Below are positions 35,520 to 46,800 of a DNA stretch of 64,000 bases, piece after piece. The translations under genes and the position numbers were made by a program. The stretch lies in the NCBI RefSeq assembly GCF_035046485.1, contig NC_085138.1, forward strand, positions 92,301,266 through 92,365,265. Direction: 5' to 3'. This DNA is from Aedes albopictus (taxonomy: Eukaryota > Arthropoda > Insecta > Diptera > Culicidae). Below the pieces are notes generated by a model. That model ran no database searches. It was not told the DNA's origin and saw only the letters and a program-made list of their open reading frames with translations. Every line of letters begins with the position of its first letter. The first letter of the stretch is position 1.

Positions 35520-36780
35520 CGTAAAACCGTTTAGAACACTTGCAATGTGATAATTGGTCGACAATGTTCAATGCTACTCAATCCTTTAGTATTAGTTAAA
35601 CATTATTAGGTCAAATCCGTATGCCAAACGTTCATATGTCAAATGAAGTATCATCAAAGTAATTTTATTCTATCAATTTCCAATTTACGATTTTCGAGCA
35701 AGTTTACGAGATACCGAATCGATGGAAGTCCGCTTTATGCAACTACAAAGCTCCGGGCTGCTGATGATTACTGATCGGATCGTTGCATAACTGTCTAACA
35801 GGTTGAGCGAGCCCTATACAGCTATGAGCCCAGCAGCATCATTCAAAGTAAATGGCAACTGAGTGGCAACTCAACCGTAGCCCATCATTCTCCATCGTCT
35901 TCGTCATCTCGCCATGGTCGTCGTTCTCTGTGGCTGTCTGGCAGGCATCCGAAGCTGCTAGGTAGCGCACGTAAGACGTTTGTTCGCAGGACGTGTAATG
36001 TTTCATTATCCGGATAACGATGATGAATCTTATCGCTGTCATACGCAGCAGCAGGAGCAGCACCGTCCACCATCACCACCATTGCACACTGGACCAGTTT
36101 GCGAAATTGCCAGGAAAAACAAAATTTGACCATCGTACAGGATTATGATACCAATAATAAATAGAGCTGATTTTTGAAAATAGAAAAGTTAAACTGTTTT
36201 TTATATATTTTGAAGCACCACAATTTTTCAATTCACCAAATTGTGATCTGACCCAATGTGCATCGCCAGATCGATCTCGTTGTTGTACCCAAGGTATTTA
36301 CATATTCTAAGGTAGTCTTAGATGTCAAAACTGGCTGAGCGGCCATTATTTTTTCACCGTGAGAAATTCTGAAAACAAACACCCCCCCTCAGCAAATTCC
36401 TTTGAAATTTGGCTTCCTCTGCTTTTCCCCACAAACTAAACGACCTGCTTAACCTTCCATTATATAAAAACCTTGGTTGTACCTACCAAGGTAGTAAAAG
36501 CAGGCAGGCAGACGGAAACAGAAACCAACCGGCAGACTGTTGGGTTGGGACGATACAAGACAGGAGAGCTTTGAATGATGCAGCAAACAACGATTACTCA
36601 AGAGTATGTTTGATGGGCTGACGGGTGGGAGGTAGATTGGTACTGACCAGGGCTGAACTATTTTAATGTTTGTAACTGACCCGTCTCAATGCAGTAGAAC
36701 AGAGTTGAAGTTAACATTCCAAACTCTATTTAAGTGAAATCTATTGTTAAAAAAAAACATGTTGAGAGCCTGTTCTAGCC
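35520..36780. other. Low-copy DNA, no gene recognised
   Basis: A GC-richer stretch at 35690-36130 has overlapping short open frames but no domain, start context or splice pattern that I trust. Nothing else seen. Confidence 0.35.
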
Positions 36781-36929
36781 GTCGGATCGATATGTGTCAT
36801 GACGAGGAGGTATTACTCCCTGTTCTACTCAAAAACTTGCACAAAAACCAGGGAGGATAGCTCAGCACCCGAGTCAGCACCAAAATTCACTATTACTCAG
36901 CAGCTTAGCACCCAAGCATATCTATCTGG

Positions 36930-37539
36930 ATTCATAGGTGAACGCATAACAACGGACCAGATGACCGCCATCCGCCAGGTGTTGTAGAAATGCCGCGAAT
37001 ACAACGTGTCCACACATCACTTGTTGATCGATTTCAAATCGGCGTATTATACAATCCATCGAGACTAGCTATGGCAGATTATGCACGAATATGGATTCCT
37101 GGATAAACTGATACGGTTGATCAAGGCGACGATGGATCGAGGATGTGCGTAGTTCGATTACAGTCAGGTCTTTTTTTACGCGGTTTTGATTTACGCGGCC
37201 GCGTAAAAAAAAACTCCATACAAAAAAAATTTCATCGTCTTATTTTTGCATGATTCGTCGAGAAATGGTGAGACTTTTTTTACGCGGTTTTTTGAATTTT
37301 GAACTGAGTTTTTTTTACGCGGTACGTATCCCCCGCGTAAAAAAAAACCTGACTGTATCAGGAACACACTCGAGTCCCTTCGAATCTCGCAGAGGGTTAC
37401 GGCAAGGTGATGGTCTTTCGTGCCTGTTGTTTAGCATTGCTTCAGAGGGTGTAAAAAGTAGAGCGGGGATGAACACGAGTGGAACGATTTTCACGAAGTC
37501 CGTTCAGCTGCTTGGTTTCGCTGATGATATTGATATTAA
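36930..37539 (+). pseudogene. RTE-like LINE reverse transcriptase fragment, MITE-interrupted
   Basis: Reads SGFIGERITTDQMTAIRQVL, stop, KCREYNV, then the catalytic block LLIDFKSAYYTI, HEYGFLDKLIRLIKATMDRG, and after the MITE at 37161-37355 VSGTHSSPFESRRGLRQGDG and VQLLGFADDIDIK. It has the two aspartates of FADD and the RQGDGLSCLLF block of RTE reverse transcriptases. Stops in the first half and the MITE make it dead. It supplies the region missing from the copy that ends at 18289. It ends at TTAA followed by a piggyBac-type MITE fragment. Confidence 0.75.
37161..37355. mobile_element. Tc1/mariner-type MITE (195 bp), CAGTCAGG ends
   Basis: CAGTCAGGTCTTTTTTTACG and the complement of the right end (CCTGACTG) are inverted repeats. 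TA flanks both ends (37159-37160, 37356-37357). Removing it and one TA restores the RT frame (VVRL then SGTHSS). The interior repeats TTTTTTACGCGG several times. Confidence 0.85.
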
Positions 37540-37578
37540 GGACAAATGTCTTGAAATCCCACTTCAAAAGTGCATCAG
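37540..37578 (+). repeat. Left-end remnant of the TTAA MITE family
   Basis: GGACAAATGTCTTGAAATCC follows TTAA and matches the left end at 14635-14671 with few differences. It bridges the RTE RT fragment and the following RNase H fragment. Confidence 0.55.
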
Positions 37579-37814
37579 TATATATGCAGCAGAATGTGCA
37601 GCTTTAAAAGAAGCGTTCCAATGGGTAATTGATAACGAGAAAATAGGAGCATTTTTGATATGCACCGATTCGTTAAGTGCTGTATCTAAACTGAAAAAAA
37701 AACTTAAAAGTAAGTGGAAAGAAGATATGTTGCAACTGTATCGCAGAATAAAGGAAAATGGAAGCGACGTTCAAATAATGTGGCTCCCAAGCCACATAGG
37801 AATAGCAAGGAATG

Positions 37815-37815
<1 letters not shown>
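37579..37815 (+). pseudogene. RNase H domain fragment of an I-like LINE
   Basis: Reads SIYAAECAALKEAFQWVI, LICTDSLSAVSKL and IMWLPSHIGIARND, matching the central and C-terminal blocks of the RNase H domain carried by I-type LINEs (…AE…A…, ..TDS..A.., ..W.PSH.GI.GN..). It is cut at 37815 by a (TG)n tract and an R1 insertion, and its continuation is probably at 40150-40745. The first catalytic aspartate is not visible because the 5' end is missing. Confidence 0.72.

Positions 37816-37878
<63 letters not shown>
37816..37878 (+). repeat. (TG)n microsatellite, left side of R1 insertion
   Basis: Uninterrupted GT dinucleotides directly abutting the T-run that forms the A-tail of the R1 fragment. 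Confidence 0.95.
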
Positions 37879-37881
<3 letters not shown>

Positions 37882-39126
37882 TTTTTTTTTTCCTCCCAAC
37901 CTCCCCAGCAGAGAAAACCGATTGGAAAAACTCTGCTACACCTTGATGCCTCGATCCCCCTGGTACCACTGATATGCGACTGCTTCAGGGGGGGCAATGC
38001 GCTCATGCGCTCTTCTGCTACTGTGCTCATGCACTTTTTGTCGCTCCTAATCTGTACTCATACACGTCTCGTATTTTGCTTACTCCGGTTGATGTTGGCT
38101 CGCCATTAAGCGGACAACATGCTTAGTTTCAAATTTGTTATTCTACACGTTCTAATGTTAGTACCTAACATATCGCCATTCAGCGACACATAGGTACAAC
38201 ATACACACAATTTGTTATTCTAATACCACGCAAGGCATTCGGATCCTACTAACTTGCTCCGAACGGTGTCCTCCCCGTGCCGCCGTTGTGCCATTTAGCA
38301 CTCCAGCTTTTCGCGCACGACTCGTGTAGTCCCCGACGGTGGATCTACCCTACGCCGACAAAGAGTTCCCCGGCAGTGGAACATCTTCCGAAACCGTTTC
38401 TTCCCAGACAGGTGCCGAGGTCTCTCCTGCGATTCCGGTTGGAGACTGGCTTCCGGTTCACAGGCGCCCCGACGACCAAATTCCGGTGCTTCTTCGCGAT
38501 AGACTCGGTCTAGTCCCCGGCGGTGGACCTAGCCTACTCCGACGGAGAAAAACCCCGGCGGTGGAAGTTCTCCCGATACCGATGCTTCTATCCCGACCAG
38601 TAAGGTGCCGAAGTCGGTCCGGCGATTCCGGTTGGTGGTGGACTTCCGGTTCACCGGCGCTCCGACGACCAAAAACCGGTGCCACGTTACGGACGACTCA
38701 GTCATGTCCCCGGCGGTGGATCATGCCTACCCGGATCGCGTTCCGCCGCTCTCTGGTCTTCGCGCCACTTCCTCTGCAGCGCGGACAGCATCCTCGTTAC
38801 TGCTCTGTCGACAGCGTTCCACGTGTTTTCATCGCGACACATCTCTTCGACAATGTTCTCGACTGTCACTCCGCGCAGCAAGACGCGAATTTCTTCGAAC
38901 CTGGGGCATTCGAAAACGACATGTTCCGGTGTCTCCTCCACGTTAACACACTCCGGGCAAAAGGGCGAAAGAGCGTGCCCAAACCGGTGCAGGTACTTCC
39001 TGAAGCAGCCATGGCCGGACAGGAACTGCGTCAGATGGAAATTCACCTCCCCATGCTTCCTATTCACCCACGCTGACACGCTAGGGATAAGCCGGTGAGT
39101 CCACCTGCCATTCGCCGAATTGTCCC

Positions 39127-39130
<4 letters not shown>
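37879..39130 (-). mobile_element. R1-clade LINE 3' fragment inserted in (AC)n, with tandem 3' repeats
   Basis: On the minus strand 39079-38702 encodes the C-terminus of R1 ORF2: GEVNFHLTQFLSGHGCFRKY, CPECVNVEETPEHVVFECPR, then a stop. Downstream the 3' UTR contains units of about 186-190 bp (starts near 38328, 38514, 38704, GTCCCCGGCGGTGGA). An A-tail (T-run 37878-37891) closes the element. Both sides are (TG)n. R1-clade elements of the Mino type are known to insert into (AC)n microsatellites, as I recall from work on R1 target specificity, and this copy fits that pattern. It is 5'-truncated. Confidence 0.75.

Positions 39131-39203
<73 letters not shown>
39131..39203 (+). repeat. (TG)n microsatellite, right side of R1 insertion
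   Basis: Perfect GT repeat that directly follows the truncated 5' end of the R1 fragment. Confidence 0.95.
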
Positions 39204-39204
<1 letters not shown>

Positions 39205-40140
39205 TCCAACTAACACCCACTGTCCGGCAGTAATATTATGGAAGAAAGTTTTCTGCAATATCATTTTGATGTTACTGCAAAAAGCTTTAGTCCGGGAGTT
39301 AGAAGGTGATAGCTCTATTGCAGATTCAGAGACCCATTTCAGAATGGCTGGAGAGACACGTCCATTCACAAGTCACTTCCACTTACAATAAGCCCCGCAT
39401 GTGTACATTACCGTTATCATTTGGATAATAATAATGCAAACACACTTCCTGATTCAAAGAAAATCTTCGAAACTGGCGCGTATTTAGTTCATTTTGTTGT
39501 AGTCATAGTAATTAGAACATTCTCACCGGAATCCATCCAAGGTAGCGCTGCCATCATCATGGAAACGCCTTCATTGCGCAGTCAGGCTTTCTCCTCGTCT
39601 CGCCTCCGTTGCGCATGCAGCGTGGCATGCAGTCAGTCATCATTTGAACACACGTCACTTCAGATCCCAGCAATTATGAATGTTAAATCACACGGGATAA
39701 TTCTGTAATCACTCGCGAATCACACGTAAAAACACGAAAAAACAGCATTCATAGAGCCTTAACAAAACTTTACAAAGGAGAAGTACCGGAAGGCGTAGCG
39801 CCATTGACCGTTTTACGTTCTACGTGAAAACGCGAAATATACGGCACATTCCTACACTCCCGAAACAAATTTCAGCACCGTTTGCGAACCGAAAACACTT
39901 TAGCAGCGGCATTCAAACACACAAATCCTTGAAACCTTATTGCACGATTCGTATAGAAATCATTAAATTTTGCGAAAACAATCAACCCATTCCTTTCTAT
40001 TAAAATTTTCACAGAACAAGCACTTTTTCACCCGCGGAAGCTATCCGGATGGCGTAGCACCGGCCAAACCGTCAGCAGAATCACAAAAAAATGGTGAACG
40101 CGAAAGAAACGTGGCGAGCAAAACAAAACACGTCTGCACG
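39204..40140. other. Unassigned sequence between I-like LINE fragments
   Basis: Contains two diverged blocks with GGCGTAGC after CCGGA(A/T) (39788-39801 and 40049-40062), suggesting an old duplication of about 0.26 kb. CG-containing words are frequent. No ORF of note. It may be part of an insertion that separated the LINE fragments. Confidence 0.35.
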
Positions 40141-40750
40141 CGGCTACGCTTACTAGAATGTGAAAGTGGATTATCCAATGCACGTTTCGCTTCCATTGGA
40201 TGATCCTAGCGTTACGGTGACTTCAGTGGATCTCAATGAAATCAAAACAAGCGTGAAAAATCAATTTATCAACCGGTGGCAGGCTCTAGGGTCAACTACT
40301 AGGGATAACAAAATACGTGAAGTTAAACCCTCTGTCAGACCCTTCACATCAGCATTCATCGGAAACTGAAAGGATGATACTGTTCTGGCCCGACTTCGGA
40401 TTGGGCATACAAAGATCACTCACCAATACCTAATGGAAAAGGAACAACCTCCCAGGTGCCAACATTGTAACGTCCCATTATCAGTTAAACACTTTTTATG
40501 ACCGATTGTCCAGTTCTAGAAGAAGAGAGAGATGGAGCAGATATTTCCACAAATCTTCAAGATGTGCTAGAAGATAGTCTAGATAAAGCAAAAAAAGTCA
40601 TTGAATATCTTGAAAAAAAAATTGATATGTACGGTATGATAAAATTTGAGTTAATTGTGTAATAGTTAAAAACGCTTAATATTGCACTTTAGTGAATCCG
40701 AATAACAATAGTTAAAAGATCCACTTTAATAAATAAATAAGTAAATAAAA
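40141..40750 (+). pseudogene. I-like LINE C-terminal region and 3' tail
   Basis: Reads VKVDYPMHVSLPLDDPSV, INRWQALG, NKIREVKPSV, then after a stop VLARLRIGHTKITHQYLMEK and PRCQHCNVPLSVKHFL. The block LxRLRIGHTxLTHxYLM followed by a C-x2-C..H motif is the usual C-terminus of I-type ORF2, just after RNase H. The tail ends in AATAAATAAATAAGTAAATA, matching the simple-repeat tails of I elements. It probably belongs with 37579-37815. Confidence 0.68.
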
Positions 40751-40796
40751 CTATGAAGAATACTTTTAACGAATTTTGGTGTGCCTTGCGGTCTTA

Positions 40797-40950
40797 GGGG
40801 TTATGTTGTGGTCGAGCACAAAACCGATATTTTTTTATTCTTTTATCTTAAAGTATGGGTTCTTCAGAATACTGTATCAAATTTTCATTGAGATTCAAGC
40901 AGTATAAAAAAAATATCGATTTTGTGCTCGACCTCAACATATATAACCCC
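40797..40950. mobile_element. PIF/Harbinger-type MITE (154 bp), TTA duplication
   Basis: GGGGTTATGTTGTGGTCGAG and inverse (CTCGACCTCAACATATATAACCCC) are terminal inverted repeats of about 45 bases. TTA is duplicated (40794-40796, 40951-40953). It sits exactly at the edge of the satellite-like element that follows. Confidence 0.75.
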
Positions 40951-43520
40951 TTAACACTCCCACTGCCATGCCTCTCAAACAGTGGGAACGGTAATTTCAA
41001 CTTGATATAACTCAGCCGTTTTTCATCCGATTTGCAAAATTTTTGAAGCTATGAATTTTCCCAGCTTTCTAGATGAGTATAAAATTTTCAAATTATGGAT
41101 TTTACCAAAGTTCTATTTTTGAGTACTCAAAAACTCGGAGCAAGTGTCTTATAAATGCTGTTTTTCTGGAGCCATTCCGAATGTAAATTAGTTTCCACGC
41201 ATATTTTAATGTTGAATTGCCCATATTAATAAAGCAAAATTATTGCAAAGAAATATTTGGAGATACTCATTATTTAAGACTATAAAATCTTCACAAAATT
41301 ACGTATAATACAGAAAATTTGTATATTCGATTTGAACTTTGTATTCATCGCGACAACCCCTGTGTTTTATTGCTTGATACCAATCACGTGCACATGAGAA
41401 ATCTTTTTCTAAACGATTGTGAAAAGTGTGAATCTCAGAAACAACAAAATTTTCATAAAATCACGTATAATACAGGAAATTCGTATTTTCAATTTGAACT
41501 TTACGTTCATCGCGACAATCCCCATGTTATATTGCTTGAAAACAATAACGTGTACATAAGAATAGATTTACAAATAAATGGGGACAAGTGTGAGCCATAA
41601 AAACTACAAAATCTTCACAAAATTACGTACAATACAGAAAATATGTATATTCGATTTGAACTTTGAATTCATCGCGACAACCCCTGTGTTTTATTGCTTG
41701 AAACCAATCGCGTGCACATGAGAAATCTTTTTCAGAACGATTGTGAAAAAAGTGAATCTCAGAAACTAAAAAAAAATCATAAAATCACGTATAATACAGG
41801 AAATTCGTATTTTCAGTTTGAACTTTACGTCCATCGTGACAATCCCCATATTATATTGCTTGAAAATAATCACGTGTTCATAAGAATACATTTACAGATA
41901 AATGAGGACAAGTGTGAATCATAAAAACTACAAAATCTTCACAAAATTACGTACAATACAGAAAATTTGTATTCGATTTGAACTTTGTATTCATCGCGAC
42001 AACCCCTGTGTTTTATTTCTTGAAACCAATCACGTGCACATGTGAAATCTTTTTCCAAACGATTGTGAATAGTGTGAATCTTAGAAATTACAAAATTTTT
42101 ATAAACTCACGTATAATATAGGAAATTCGTATTTTCAGTTTGAACTTTACGTTCATCGCGACAATTCCCATGTTATATTGCTTGGAAACAATCACATTTA
42201 CAGATCAATGGGGACAAGTGTGATTCATAAAAACTACAAAATCTTCACAAAATTACGTACAATACAGAAAATTTGTATATTCGGTTTGAACTTTACATTC
42301 ATCGCGACAACCCCTGTGTTTTATTGCTTGAAAACAATCACGTGTTCATGAGAAAACTTTTTCCGAGCTATTTTGAATAGTGTGTATCTTAGGAACTGCA
42401 ACATTTTCACAAAATCACGTATAATACAGGAAATTTGTATATTCGATTTGAACTTTGTATTCATCGCGACAACCCTAGTGTTTTATTGCTTGAAAACAAT
42501 CACGTGTACATAGGAATACTTTTAAACGCGAAAGTGAGAAGTGTGAATCATAAAAAATACAAAATCTTCACAAAATTACATATAATACAGAAAATAAGTA
42601 TATTCGGTTCGAACTTCACATTTGCCGTAACAACCCCTGTGTTTTATTGCTTGAGAACAATCGCATGTGCATAAGAATACTTTTTCAAAACGAATGTGAA
42701 ATGTGTAAATCTTAGGAACTAAAAAAACCACAAAATTACGTGAAATACTGGAAATTTGTATTTTCAGTTTTACACTTCACGTCCGTCGCAACAATCCATG
42801 TCTCTCATTGCTTCAAACCAATCACATACATACATAAGAATACATTTCCACAGCGATAGTGAGAAGTATGAATCATAAAAACTGCATAGTTTTCACAATT
42901 TTACGTATAATACAGGAAGTTTGTATTTGTGGTTGGAACTCAACATGCGCATGATAAGTATTATTCTTAAAAACTACAAAATCTTCAAAAAATTACGTGA
43001 AATACAGGGTTTTACTTACACATGTTTTATCTCTCGCTTCAGCTCTAGCGATTGCTAGCTCGACTTTATTTGTGATAGAAGACGTAAGTCAAACGGGCCG
43101 CTCCTTTTATGTGCATTCAAGTGAACTTAAATTTACATGATTTTTTCTGAGAGTACACTTACATTTTGACGACGATGATTCACGATACACTGAAAATTTT
43201 CAATGTTGAAAATTGTTTCTTCGTTCTTTAGATAAAATCATAAGATAATATTCTTGACTTGGCAATTCCCCGCATGAAAGAACGAAATTCCCCCCTATGG
43301 GGGAATTCCCCCTGGTTGAAAACCACTGGTATAATGCAAGATAAATGTATTTCAAGTTCGAGCTCAGCATTGATCGTGACAACCTTATTGCTTTTTTGCA
43401 TGAAAATAATCAAGTACATAAGAATACATTCTCAGAATGATTGTGAGAATGAGGAACTATTAGAACTACAATATCTTCACAAAATAACGTAAAATACAGA
43501 TTTTGTTTTATTTTTGGTGA
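40951..43520 (+). repeat. Satellite-like element, copy 1 (about 160-bp monomers)
   Basis: Starts TTAACACTCCCACTGCCATG, a unique head (40951-41280) then a tandem array in which two monomer types alternate: one with TCATCGCGACAACCCCTGTG and TGAGAAATC, the other with CGACAATCCCCATGTTATAT and AAATGGGGACAAGTGTGA. Each monomer is about 160 bases. Alternating copies are more alike than neighbours. An unrelated segment interrupts the array at about 43016-43330. Open frames over the array (up to 93 codons) repeat with the monomer and are not genes. An opposite copy is at 56990-58945. Confidence 0.75.
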
Positions 43521-43599
43521 AAACACAACGTTCGTAGCGGCATCCTCTTTGTATAATTATTTTGAAATAACCTTCAGCTGAATTGTTCCGAGTACATCC

Positions 43600-43800
43600 T
43601 TGCTGGAATCTCTCTAAAGGTGGTATTATATACCCATATACTGCATGCACTAATGTCAGAGCATAATCCTACAGAAATGTCAATAAACATATTTCCAGAA
43701 GGATCCTTAGAAGAATTTAAAAAATCCTAGAGTTTATTCAAAGAAAAATGTTTGGAAGAATTTGAGAAGAATTTCCTGGAGGAATTCCTGCTGCATTTTT
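43600..43800. repeat. GAATTCC-type repeat, insertion target of the next element
   Basis: AAGAATTTCCTGGAGGAATT and related words up to 43790, resuming at 48739, so the element between was inserted into such a tract. Confidence 0.5.
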
Positions 43801-46800
43801 ACCCTTCTTACACCCATAAGAAGGGTATAAATATCGCTCGAAAAACCGACTTTCGATCCGAGGCCCGGAGGGCCGAGTCTCATATACCAATGAACTCAGC
43901 TCGACGAACTGAGCAAATGTCTGTATGTGTGTGTGTGTGTGTATGTGTGTATGTGTGTGTGTGTGTATGTGCGTTACAAAAAAAAGTCACGCACGTTTCT
44001 CAGCCGTCTGTCAACCGATTTGAGTTCTCTTGGAAGCAAATGAAAGCTACTACATCCTAGTAGAACGCTATTGATTTTTTTTTCGATTGGACGTTTGATT
44101 ACCGAGATATATCTCAAAGAGTACTTATCAGTCATACTTCTAAACTTTTTAAGATTTTTGACCAAGTGTATCATAATAAATATATCGGCCGTTTGTCAAT
44201 CGATTTAAGTTCTCTTGGCACCAAATGAAAGCTACAACATCCTAGTAGATCACCCAGAAATTTTATTACGATTGGACATTTGGTTACAGAGATATCTTTC
44301 GAAGAGTACTTAGGATTTATACAACTAAACTTTTTGAGATTTTTGACCAATTGTATAACAATAAATAAATAAAATCTTAGCCGTCTGTCAACCGATTTCG
44401 ATTATCCTGGCACCAAATGAAAGCTACAACATTCTAGTAGAACCCTATACAATTTCATTAGGATTGGACATTTGATTATCGAGATATCTTTCAAAGAGTA
44501 CTTGGGAGTAATACAGGTTAACTTTTTGAGAGATTTTGGACCAAGGGTACCATAATAAATATCTCAGCCATCTGTCAACCGATTTGGGTTCTCTAAGCAC
44601 CAAATGAAAGCTACAATATCCTTGTATAAGGCCCTGAAATTTTATTTCGATTCGACATTTGATTACTGAGATATCTTATGAAGAGTATTTCAATAAATTC
44701 TTTTTGCCTTTCTCGTACACTAAGTGTACTGGAAAGGCTATATGTTCACTCCAAAAATGACTTTTTGATAGAAGGCCCGGAGAGCCGATTCACATATACC
44801 AATCAACTCAGCTCGGCGAATTGAGGTGATGTCTGTGTGTATGTATGTGTGTGTGTATGTATGTGTGTATGTGTGTGTACAAAAAAAAACTCACATCACT
44901 TTTTGGCAGTAAACCTCATCCGATTTCAATGACAGACGGTTCATTCGACGCGGAATCTGGTCCCATTGTTTCCTATTGAAAATGGTTCGGATCGGTTCAG
45001 CCGTTCCGAAGATATGGCCATTTAGGTGTTCCGGAACGGTACCCCAGGAAGGGACCAGATATGAAAATGCATCAAACCTATGCATGCGACACATCAAACC
45101 ACGGCATTTTCGATAACCTGATGAGCGGTAAGCAGAAAAATAGTCTAAGACCATATCTGAACCGGTAGTGTTCCGGAACCGGTTCCGGGTGTCCTGCCGG
45201 AAGTGCCAAATATCAAAGTGAACTAAACCTATGCATGAGACACATCAAACCACGGCATTTTCGATAACCTGATGAGCGGTAAGCATGAAAATAGTCTCAG
45301 ACCATATCTGAACCGGTAGTGTTCCCGAACCGGTTCTGGGCGTCCCGCTGGAAGTGGCCGAATATACAATTGTACCAAACCCATGCGAGCGACATATCAA
45401 ACCACGGCATTTTAGATGACCTGATGGACAACGAGCAGGAAAATCATCTCAGACCATATCTGAACCGGTAGTGTTCCGGAACCGGTTCTAGGCGTTCCAC
45501 TGGAAGTGGTCAAAAATACAATTGAACCAAACCCATGCATGCGACACATCAAACCACGGTATTTTCGATGACCTGATGGATAATGAGCAGGAAAATCATT
45601 TCAGACCATATCTGAACCGGTAGTGTTCTGAAACCGGTTCTAGGCGTCCCGCTGGAAGTGGCCAAATATACAATTGAACCAAACCCATGCATGCGACACA
45701 TCAAACCACGGCATTTTCGATGACCTGATGGACAATGAGCAGGAAAACCATCTCAGACCATATCTGAACTAGTAGTGTTCCGGAACCCGTTCCGGGGTTC
45801 CCGCCGAAGTGATTAAATCTGAAAGAGAAACAAACCCGTACATGCGTCACATCAAATAGCGGCTTTTTAGATTACCTAATGAACGGCCAGCAAGTGTTTC
45901 GGAATCGGTTTTGAGTGGCCGGAAGAGGCCAAATGTAAAAGTGAACCAAATCCAGGCATGTGACACATCAAATCGTGGCTTTTGCGATAACCTGATGAAC
46001 CGTTAGCTAGAAAATAGCCTTACGTCTCACTAAAGACAACTGGTAGTGTTCCGGAATTGGTTCCGAGAGTCCCGTCGAAATTGTCAAACCCTGCATGTGA
46101 CACCTTCAATTTGCAGCGTTTTTGGTTAACCGATGAGCAGTTAACAAGACAATAATGTTAGACCATATTTGGTTCAGCCGGTAGTTACCCGGAATCAGAT
46201 CCGGGTAGTAAAATGTAGAATTTAACCAAACCCATGGATGCGGTACATCAAATCACGACCAGTCTTGTAAACATTCGACACTTTTTACTACCTTCATTTC
46301 GATGCCGCAGTCGGGTGTCAGTCGGCTTTGTTACATTCGTGCGCTATCGTTACCTCTTACCTACACACAACACGAGCAGTAGAACAAAGATCAATAAACA
46401 TAAGAAAGGGTCAAACCAATGTCATCTGACACGATGACATGTGTCTAATTCTAGCTTTACGCATAGATTTTCAGCCAATTCCGATTATGAATGTTAATAA
46501 TAGTTTATTATTGCATGTTGCATAGAATACGACACACAGATGGGCAACATAGCTCTTATTATGGAAGAAGACAGGAATAACAAAAGCCGAACCGTCTCCC
46601 GAAGCCGCTATCGTGGTGAAGTGCATTCGTTTGACATTTTTGTTTCGAACAGTAGTTTCATTGCTTGTGTTGCGAATGTCTGAGACAAAGGAGGCCGAAT
46701 ATCGACGAAAAGGTTCAAATGACTGTGATCTCTAACAAGACTGATCACGACTTATCGACAACCTGATGGAAAAATAGGGTCAGACCCACGGTCAGACCAC

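Noticed and set aside
40951..43520. CRISPR-like appearance of regularly spaced similar units
   Set aside because: Units are contiguous monomers of about 160 bp with no unique spacers, in eukaryotic DNA; this is satellite-like.
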